The notes below the pieces were generated by a model that was given only the letters and a program-made list of their open reading frames with translations, was not told the origin of the DNA and did no database searches. A stretch of DNA of 12,247 nucleotides, taken from NCBI GenBank assembly GCA_003223065.1, contig QHXU01000075.1, positions 21,531 through 33,777 of the forward strand, given 5' to 3'. The stretch is from Acidobacteriota bacterium. GTDB taxonomy: Bacteria > Acidobacteriota > Terriglobia > Bryobacterales > Bryobacteraceae. The translations under genes and the position numbers were made by a program. Below are positions 6,818 to 12,247 of the stretch, piece after piece; within the stretch, counting starts at the first letter, position 1; each line of letters starts with the position of its first letter.

Positions 6818-7594
6818 TTACAGCCGAATCACTACGCAGCGAAAGCGATTCTGCATCCGGACTTCTCCCGAAGCCGTCATGAAAGGCCGAAGCGCTTCGC
6901 GGATTGTCGCTTCTACCTTCTCCCGCCCGAAAATCTCCGCGACGCGTTGAGACGGGCCCGCGGACATCTGACCGCGCAGCGCGATGTCCAGAGTCGGATA
7001 GACTGAGGCTGTCTCGACTTCGATCGTTTCAGCCGGGAGAGTGGGGAACAGCGCCTCGACTTCGCCCGGCCCGGACAGCGCGAAAACACCGCGCCCTTTC
7101 GGAGGCGTCTCGAACAGCCGAAGTACGGCGTCAAAGATCTGCCGCTGCTCGCATTGATCGATCGACCAGACTACCACCACAATGCGGGCGGCGGGCGCGG
7201 TGACGCGAACGAGATCCTGCGCGGCGCGCAAAGGGTCCCGTGTGAACTGCATGCAGTTGATCGCCAGGACCACGTCGAACGCCCGATCCGGGAAGGGAAG
7301 ATTCTCCAGCTCGCCGAGCCGCAGATCGGCGTCGGGAAGCCGTTCCCGCGCGATCGCCAGAAGCGGTTCCGAGGCGTCGCATCCGCTGACGATGGCGCCG
7401 CGCTCGCGGGCCGCGACTGAGGCTCCGCCTGCTCCGCATCCGGCATCGAGGAGCCGCGTGCCGCTTCCTACTCCGGCCGCGTCGAGCGCCGCACGCCAAA
7501 GCAGCGGAGCAGTGCGCTCCTGGATCTCGGTCCAGTCCCGAGCCTCAGCTCCCCAAAGGGCGCCCTGTTTGCGCGCGGTCTCGCTCAAAGGCAT
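6818..7594 (-). CDS. class I SAM-dependent methyltransferase
   Basis: A 258-residue Rossmann-fold methyltransferase. Motif I LLDAGCGAG lies at residues 48-56, motif II with its acidic residue in GCDASEPLLAIAR at 71-83, and the motif III/IV region ELENLPFPDRAFDVVLAINC at 95-114. This is the pattern of the ubiE/COQ5-like Methyltransf_11 group, which methylates small molecules; the acceptor cannot be told. No signal peptide or membrane segment is present, so it is cytosolic. The ATG at 7594 lies 50 bases inside the symporter gene in another frame. The N-terminal segment QGALWGAEARDWTEIQE is typical of this group and supports this start over a later one. It is the last gene of the right group; a role in processing the imported compound is possible but unproven. 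No good ribosome binding site is visible. Confidence 0.88.
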   Translation of the reverse strand: MPLSETARKQGALWGAEARDWTEIQERTAPLLWRAALDAAGVGSGTRLLDAGCGAGGASVAARERGAIVSGCDASEPLLAIARERLPDADLRLGELENLPFPDRAFDVVLAINCMQFTRDPLRAAQDLVRVTAPAARIVVVVWSIDQCEQRQIFDAVLRLFETPPKGRGVFALSGPGEVEALFPTLPAETIEVETASVYPTLDIALRGQMSAGPSQRVAEIFGREKVEATIREALRPFMTASGEVRMQNRFRCVVIRL

Positions 7595-9224
7595 AAGAAA
7601 TGATCAGCGCCACGGTAATCACGACCAGGCAGCCGATGACGTTATACCAGAGAAAAGCAACAGACGTGAATGCCGCGGTGCAGAAAATCGCCGCCTCGCC
7701 GGCGAGCACCCCAAAAAAGGCGCCGTTCGAACCGACGCTCTTCAGGAAGAACGCCAGAATGAAGACGCCCAGCAGGCCGCCGTAAAACAGCGAACCGACT
7801 TGGTTCACCGCCTCGATCAACGCGCCGAAGCCACGCGCGAAGATGCTGGCGAACGCGATTGCATACGCTCCCCAAAAGACCGTAGCGAAGCGGGACGCCC
7901 GCAGATAGTGGCGATCGGAAGCGGCGGGCTGGAAATGCCGCCGGTAGATGTCGATCACACTCACCGTGGCGAGCGAATTGATCTCGCCCGAGATCGCCGA
8001 CATCGCCGCGGTAAAGATGACTCCAATTACAAGTCCAACTACGCCGGTGGGAAGATAATGCGTCACGAAGGATAGAAAGATGTAATTGGTATCGTTTTCC
8101 TTCGCGAGCTTGAGCGCCTCGCGATGAGCGGAGTCGAGGTCCTTCTGGGCGGAGTGAAATTCGGCGATGGCCGCCTGGCGCGACATGCCGTCGCCGGCGT
8201 CCTTAAGATGCCGCGCCGCCGCCTGCCGCTGGTCGAACGCCTGATTGAATTTTGCTTGAATCGCGGGGTAATCGGGGCTCTGCTCGACTCGATTCATCTC
8301 CACGGGATGAAACAGCAAGGGGGGCCGTTCGAACAAGAAAAAAACGAAAATGATCGCGCCGATGAAGAGAATGAAAAACTGAACCGGGACTTTGGCTGTG
8401 GCATTGAACAGAAGGCTCAGGCGGCTCTGGCCAATGGAGCGGCCGGTCAAATAGCGCTGCACCTGGCTCTGGTCGCAGCCGAAGTAAGCCAACATCAAAA
8501 ACATTCCGCCGATCAGACCACTCCAGAGGTTGTACCGGTTGTTCCAGTCGAAGTGGAGGTCAACGGCGTTGAGCCTTCCCGCCGCCCCCGCCAGGCGCAC
8601 GGCATCGAGGAAGGATACATCCGGCGGCAGCAGCCGGACCGCGATGATCAGGGACAGTATCAGGGCTCCCATGATCACCGCCATCTGCTGGACGTCCGCC
8701 CAGGTGACGGCCTTGATACCGCCCGAGGCGGTGTAAAGAATGACCAGCCCGCCCATAATCAGCAGGGTGACTTGGAAAGGCCAGCCGAGAATCACCGACA
8801 GCACGATCGCAGGGGCCGAAAGCGCCACACCCGACCCGAGCCCGCGTTGGATCAGGAACACCGCGGTCACCAGGGCTCGGGTCTTGGCATCAAAGCGTTT
8901 CTCCAGGTACTCGTAGGCGGTGTAGACATTAGCGCGATGAAAGATCGGCACGGCGGTGGCCGAAAGGATCACCATCGCCAGCGGCAGCCCAAAATAAAAC
9001 TGCACGAAGCGCATCCCATCGATATAGGATTGGCCGGTGGTGGAGATAAAGGTGATCGCGCTGGCTTGGGTGGCCATGATCGAAAGCCCCATGGCGTACC
9101 AGGGCATCGTTTTTCCTGCCAGCAGGAACTGATTGACGGTGTTCGATCCTCGGCCGCGCCACAGGCCGTAACAAACCAGAAAGATCAGCCAGCCGGTCAG
9201 AACCACCCAGTCGAGCGGTTTCAT
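7545..9224 (-). CDS. sodium:solute symporter (SSS family)
   Basis: A 559-residue membrane protein starting MKPLDWVVLTGWLIFLVCYG. The frame extends further upstream, but the ATG at 9224 is favoured because it overlaps the stop of the 52-residue gene as ATGA and places the first membrane helix at residues 5-22, as in relatives. SSS hallmarks are the first-helix motif LSIMATQASAITFISTTG (47-64), SGGIKAVTWADVQQ (167-180), and SAISGEINSLATVSVIDIY (409-427), where the Ser-rich helix normally contributes to the Na2 sodium site. About 13-14 helices are expected. A hydrophilic insertion of about 75 residues (305-380), rich in Ala, Gln, Lys and Asp and probably helical, interrupts two helices. It should import a solute with sodium; sugar, sialic-acid and amino-acid relatives exist, so the substrate is open. 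Its 3' end overlaps the methyltransferase gene by 50 bases. Confidence 0.92.
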   Translation of the reverse strand: MKPLDWVVLTGWLIFLVCYGLWRGRGSNTVNQFLLAGKTMPWYAMGLSIMATQASAITFISTTGQSYIDGMRFVQFYFGLPLAMVILSATAVPIFHRANVYTAYEYLEKRFDAKTRALVTAVFLIQRGLGSGVALSAPAIVLSVILGWPFQVTLLIMGGLVILYTASGGIKAVTWADVQQMAVIMGALILSLIIAVRLLPPDVSFLDAVRLAGAAGRLNAVDLHFDWNNRYNLWSGLIGGMFLMLAYFGCDQSQVQRYLTGRSIGQSRLSLLFNATAKVPVQFFILFIGAIIFVFFLFERPPLLFHPVEMNRVEQSPDYPAIQAKFNQAFDQRQAAARHLKDAGDGMSRQAAIAEFHSAQKDLDSAHREALKLAKENDTNYIFLSFVTHYLPTGVVGLVIGVIFTAAMSAISGEINSLATVSVIDIYRRHFQPAASDRHYLRASRFATVFWGAYAIAFASIFARGFGALIEAVNQVGSLFYGGLLGVFILAFFLKSVGSNGAFFGVLAGEAAIFCTAAFTSVAFLWYNVIGCLVVITVALIISYAFERDRAQTGRPLGS

Positions 9225-9379
9225 GGAGCGAAGTGCGCTGTGAACAGGTAGAACAGCGTAATCAGTGCGGCGAGATAGCAGACCACAAACAGGTAGACAC
9301 GCGGCCACGAGCCAAGCACCGGAGGAGGTTCATCAAGGATCTGCCTCTGCTCGTCGTTCACGGCGGAATGCCTTTCCAT
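9221..9379 (-). CDS. 52-residue single-pass membrane protein coupled to the symporter
   Basis: A short frame starting at ATG 9379 encodes 52 residues: a charged, Pro-rich N-terminus (MERHSAVNDEQRQILDEPPP), then one strong hydrophobic helix at about residues 28-47 (VYLFVVCYLAALITLFYLF) and a short end. It begins 16 bases after the deacetylase stop, and its TGA (9221-9223) overlaps the symporter ATG as ATGA, the classic coupled arrangement. Small one- or two-helix partners of SSS transporters are known (YhdT with PanF, DUF4212 small subunits, other symporter-linked small proteins); I infer a similar role for this one in stabilising or targeting the symporter. I cannot assign it to one of those families. 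The alternative of non-coding spacer is less likely given the perfect junctions on both sides and the clear membrane helix. The ribosome binding site is weak. Confidence 0.72.
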   Translation of the reverse strand: MERHSAVNDEQRQILDEPPPVLGSWPRVYLFVVCYLAALITLFYLFTAHFAP

Positions 9380-9395
9380 CGACCGCGTTGACACA

Positions 9396-11900
9396 TCATT
9401 GGACCTTCGCAGCGCTCATCATGTTCGCGAACATGCGGTACGCGCCGGGCACTCCGGCGGGCAACTGCCGGAACCAGGAGTACGCCGAGAAAATATACAC
9501 TCCCTTTCCATACCGCGTGTACAGCATCCCGCCCTGCAGCGGCTGCTCGCCGGGATCATGCGATTCGAGCACGCTTTGATATCTCGGGTCCCATTCGGAG
9601 GCGAAGTAAAGCCCTCGCTCCTGCACCCATCCATCGAAATCGCGGGCGGTGATTTCATTCGGTGCGCGAAGCAAGGGATTCTGCGGATTCGGGAACTTCA
9701 CCGGCGCGTCCTCGACTGTAACTCGAGCCCGGCTGATCTTGATGGGATACGGTCCGATGTGCTCCAGCAATTTCGGATCGCCACCGAAGAAGCCGCCTTC
9801 GAGCACGTTGTACTGAACGATCATCGTGCCGCCGTTCTGGACATAATCAAACAGGCGCTGGTAATTGGAGCGGAGCTCGGCGCGTGTATTCCAAGCCCGG
9901 ACTCCGGTGATTATGGCGTCGAAATGCGAGAAATCGCCGCGCACCAGGTCCTCAGCCGAAAGCAGCGCGACGTCGATGCCCAACTGCCGCAACGCGGCGG
10001 GCACGTCATCGCCAGGCCCGGTCACGTAGCCGATTCTCCTCGCGAGCGTCCGGACATCGGACCGCACTACGGCCGTTTCGGCAGGCGGGAACAACGTTTG
10101 GGTGGGGATATGCGAATAGCGGATCACTTCGGTCCCGCAGGAAATCTGATGATCGCCGGCGCTTGCGATGGCACGAAGCTCGCCGCGCGCATCCGCCGAA
10201 GGAGGGGTCACATCGAAGACAGCAGTTGACTGCTCGCCGGCCGCGGCTAGTTCGAAATGACGCGACGCCGGCTCGACGCGCCATCCCGGCGGCGTCTCCA
10301 GTCGCACATCGCCTGAGACGTTGGCCACGTTTGCCGTTACCGGCACTTCGATGGTGCGCGGCTTGGTATCGGGAAATATCAGCGCTTGTTTCTCGATCTC
10401 CAGCCCGACGGGCGGGACCACGGCCAGGGGACGGATCTGCTCGCCATAGACGCGGTCGATATACCGATGCTGCACGGGGCGCACGATTTCAATCCCCGTT
10501 CCCGCGACCTTCAGGTGGAAATGCGCCTGGAGCACGGGCGGGTTTTCAGGAAGACCGATGTCGCGCGGATCGGGGACCGAATAGAGGCTGCCATCCTTGG
10601 GCTGCGCAAGCCAGTAGGGCTGCGAATAAGGCTGCTGCTCGGAGAACTGTACACCGTGCGAATTCTGACTAGGCTGGTTGCGGATGAGAACGGCGGGCGC
10701 GATGGGACGGGCATCCGCGATGGGACCAGCGCCGGTGAGATCCACACCCAGAAGCGTCACTTGAACGGGCTCACGGACCAGCGCGGTGATCGCGATCTTC
10801 ACACTGCCGCCCGGCGTCACCGCGTACTTGTCGGCCGATGCATCGAGCCACAGACCGGCACACAGGGCGATGGTTTCGTCCAGGTCCGCGAGTTTGCGCG
10901 CTGCCTCCGGATCCTTGATCGCGGCTATCAGAGATCGCGCCTGCGTAAGCTGGGGAAGAATCCCATCCGGATGCAGCGGCGCGAAAGATGCGCGCGCCTT
11001 GTTGAGCGATTCGGCGACGGCGGCTCCGCCGGGCAAGCGGTTCCATGACGTGTCGATGCCGTCGAAAACATCGTTGACAGCCTTATCGCCGCCAATCGTC
11101 ACGAGGTAGTTCTTGAATGAGCCCTTCCGTTCGGCTGATCCCATGCCCTGGCTGCGATGCTGGCTTCGGCTCATGCCGGCGATCTCTTCATAGGAGTAGC
11201 CGAGTTCTGGATCGTACTCGCCAACATCGACGGTCAGGCGTCCGGCAAGGCGCGACACTTCGCGCTCCTGCTCGGGCGTGAAGGCTAACGCGTTGTACAG
11301 CAGACGTTTAGCTTGCCAGGGCTTGGTCCACTGCAATTGGTCCGGGAACCTGGAGGGATCGGCCGCCGCGGCAAAAGCTTCTTTACCGAGGATCGCTGAT
11401 ACCTGGTGCTGCCCGTGGCCATCGCGCGGCGTGCCGGAGAATCGCAATACGATCAAGTCCGGACGAAATCGCCGGATATTCCAGACCATATCTCCTAGTA
11501 CTTTTTCGCGCGGCCACTTGGTTAATGTTTCCTCAGCCGTCTTCGAGAAGCCAAAATCGATTGCGCGGGTGAAAAATTGTTCACCTCCGTCGATGCGCCG
11601 GGCTGCCAGCAATTCCTGGGTGCGGATGATTCCCAGCTCATCGCCCTGTTCGGGGCCAATCAGGTTCTGGCCGCCCTCGCCCCGCGTAAGAGCGAGATAA
11701 GCGGTCCGGACATGTCGGCCACGCGCGAAATAGGCCAGCAGAGCCGTGTTTTCGTCGTCAGGATGGGCTGCGATCATCATCACGCTGCCCAGGGTCACTA
11801 GCCGGTCGAGGTCCTGGCGAATTTCCGTCTCGCCGGCGAGGTTTTTTTGGGCATGTAGGGCGCTAACTGAGACCGCCCACAAAAAAACAGAGAAAAACAT
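9396..11900 (-). CDS. exported PIG-L (LmbE-like) deacetylase with C-terminal amidotransferase-like domain
   Basis: From the ATG at 11900 this is 834 residues with a signal-like start MFFSVFLWAVSVSALHAQ. The PIG-L domain (about 38-290) has AAHPDDEN with H46 and D49 as expected zinc ligands and D48 as general base, plus GHGQHQVS with H162 and H165, matching the second ligand region of MshB/LmbE enzymes. Family members remove N-acyl, usually N-acetyl, groups from amino sugars and related compounds. The middle (about 355-595) looks like beta-sandwich modules. The end (about 622-830) resembles ThuA/glutamine-amidotransferase-like folds: GYVTGPGDDVPAAL, FDAIITGVRAW, NGGTMIVQYNV. The location is probably periplasmic or surface. 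The frame opens upstream to 12140, but that part lacks coding character; an in-frame GTG at 11966 is a real alternative start. It is the first gene of the deacetylase/symporter group. Confidence 0.9.
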   Translation of the reverse strand: MFFSVFLWAVSVSALHAQKNLAGETEIRQDLDRLVTLGSVMMIAAHPDDENTALLAYFARGRHVRTAYLALTRGEGGQNLIGPEQGDELGIIRTQELLAARRIDGGEQFFTRAIDFGFSKTAEETLTKWPREKVLGDMVWNIRRFRPDLIVLRFSGTPRDGHGQHQVSAILGKEAFAAAADPSRFPDQLQWTKPWQAKRLLYNALAFTPEQEREVSRLAGRLTVDVGEYDPELGYSYEEIAGMSRSQHRSQGMGSAERKGSFKNYLVTIGGDKAVNDVFDGIDTSWNRLPGGAAVAESLNKARASFAPLHPDGILPQLTQARSLIAAIKDPEAARKLADLDETIALCAGLWLDASADKYAVTPGGSVKIAITALVREPVQVTLLGVDLTGAGPIADARPIAPAVLIRNQPSQNSHGVQFSEQQPYSQPYWLAQPKDGSLYSVPDPRDIGLPENPPVLQAHFHLKVAGTGIEIVRPVQHRYIDRVYGEQIRPLAVVPPVGLEIEKQALIFPDTKPRTIEVPVTANVANVSGDVRLETPPGWRVEPASRHFELAAAGEQSTAVFDVTPPSADARGELRAIASAGDHQISCGTEVIRYSHIPTQTLFPPAETAVVRSDVRTLARRIGYVTGPGDDVPAALRQLGIDVALLSAEDLVRGDFSHFDAIITGVRAWNTRAELRSNYQRLFDYVQNGGTMIVQYNVLEGGFFGGDPKLLEHIGPYPIKISRARVTVEDAPVKFPNPQNPLLRAPNEITARDFDGWVQERGLYFASEWDPRYQSVLESHDPGEQPLQGGMLYTRYGKGVYIFSAYSWFRQLPAGVPGAYRMFANMMSAAKVQ

Positions 11901-11956
11901 GGACCGGAAAACCTGTTTTAGCGTCGATAATGGTAGAGGAGGCCGACAGCAAGCAG

Positions 11957-11981
11957 GAGGTCTCACGTCGTCTGAAACCTC
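11957..11981. promoter_or_regulatory. 9-7-9 inverted repeat in the divergent intergenic region
   Basis: GAGGTCTCA (11957-11965) and TGAAACCTC (11973-11981) are inverted copies with one mismatch and a 7-base spacer, between the divergently oriented deacetylase and patatin-like genes. On the minus strand the mismatch becomes a U-G wobble, so a continuous 9-bp RNA hairpin is possible. It could be an operator for a dimeric repressor serving both genes, or a leader hairpin. It would also cover an AGAGG and the alternative GTG start (11966) of the deacetylase. No regulator gene is in the window. Confidence 0.4.
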
Positions 11982-12011
11982 TATCTTAGCAGCCGGCGCT
12001 CCGGGGGCAAT

Positions 12012-12247
12012 ATGGCCGACGGAATGGGGAACTGGTGGGCAGGCGCTCGGCGTTGGATTCGATCGAGCTCTTTTAATCTGCCCCGTGACACGCGGATCGG
12101 ACTGGCACTTGGTGGGGGATTCGCCAGAGGGATCGCGCATGTCGGGGTATTACGGGTTTTCGAGCAGGCTCGGATCCCAATTCACTATATTTCTGGTGTA
12201 AGCTCGGGCTCGATTGTGGCCGCGGCGTTCGCCTCGGGCTGCTCGAG
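12012..12247 (+). CDS. patatin-like phospholipase (RssA type), 3' end cut off
   Basis: This is the only plus-strand gene; it runs off the right edge after 78 codons. The ATG at 12012 follows a G-rich stretch (GGGGG at 12003-12007) at a usable distance; a second in-frame ATG lies at 12024. After a basic, Trp-containing start, the patatin signatures appear: the glycine-rich oxyanion-hole loop RIGLALGGGFARGIAHVGVL (residues 28-47) and the nucleophile elbow GVSSG (62-66, S64 as expected nucleophile) in ISGVSSGSIVAAAFASG. The catalytic Asp of the Ser-Asp dyad would lie beyond the window. Bacterial members hydrolyse acyl esters of lipids; some belong to surface-exported proteins, but this start shows no clear signal peptide. 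It is divergent from the deacetylase gene across about 110 bases and may share control elements with it. Confidence 0.85.
   Translation, partial: MADGMGNWWAGARRWIRSSSFNLPRDTRIGLALGGGFARGIAHVGVLRVFEQARIPIHYISGVSSGSIVAAAFASGCS

Noticed and set aside
9225..9308. Symporter start at 9308 giving 28 extra residues
   Set aside because: The extension lies inside the 52-residue gene and precedes the normal SSS N-terminus; the ATG at 9224 has the ATGA coupling.
11901..12140. 80-residue N-terminal extension of the deacetylase from an ATG at 12140
   Set aside because: It would overlap the divergent patatin gene, is low in coding character (many Pro, Ser and Cys), and would bury the signal peptide. The ATG at 11900, or possibly the GTG at 11966, fits better.

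Overview
This window looks like a piece of a GC-rich bacterial chromosome, most likely an acidobacterium of the Bryobacter/Solibacter type. That placement is an inference from the GC-rich codons, the very large exported PIG-L deacetylase, the TPR-rich lipoproteins and the tightly packed same-strand genes; no rRNA or marker gene confirms it. Nearly all genes lie on the minus strand. Only the truncated patatin-like gene at the right edge is on the plus strand. I see no tRNA, rRNA, CRISPR array, insertion sequence or phage gene.

Two minus-strand gene groups are visible. The right group (11900 down to 6818) encodes, in transcription order, an exported PIG-L (LmbE-type) metal-dependent deacetylase with a C-terminal amidotransferase-like domain, a 52-residue single-pass membrane protein, a sodium:solute symporter whose ATG overlaps the stop of the small gene (ATGA), and a SAM-dependent methyltransferase that overlaps the symporter by 50 bases. 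Spacing suggests one transcript. A plausible reading is an envelope module that de-N-acylates an amino sugar or similar compound outside the cytoplasm and imports a product, but the substrate cannot be read from sequence.

About 350 bases without a convincing gene (6467-6817) separate the groups. This gap is AT-rich on one side, holds a candidate sigma-70 promoter facing the left group, and is followed by a leader with two small hairpins and a five-codon mini-ORF.

The left group (6466 to the left edge) encodes a two-helix membrane protein with a zinc-ribbon-like tail, a class A penicillin-binding protein (PBP1b type), an exported TPR protein, a TPR lipoprotein that appears to start at a CTG overlapping the preceding stop, and a LarA-family (nickel-pincer) racemase/epimerase homologue running off the edge. 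The penicillin-binding protein is broken: the glycosyltransferase half and the transpeptidase half are each intact but lie in different frames, and about 11 residues normally found just before the catalytic SxxK motif are missing. This fits a deletion of about 32 bases and is the most important anomaly in the window.

The other notable points are the small symporter-linked gene, the CTG-started lipoprotein, and an inverted repeat between the divergent deacetylase and patatin genes. None of these amounts to a clearly new system; the deacetylase/small protein/symporter cassette is the best candidate for something under-described.
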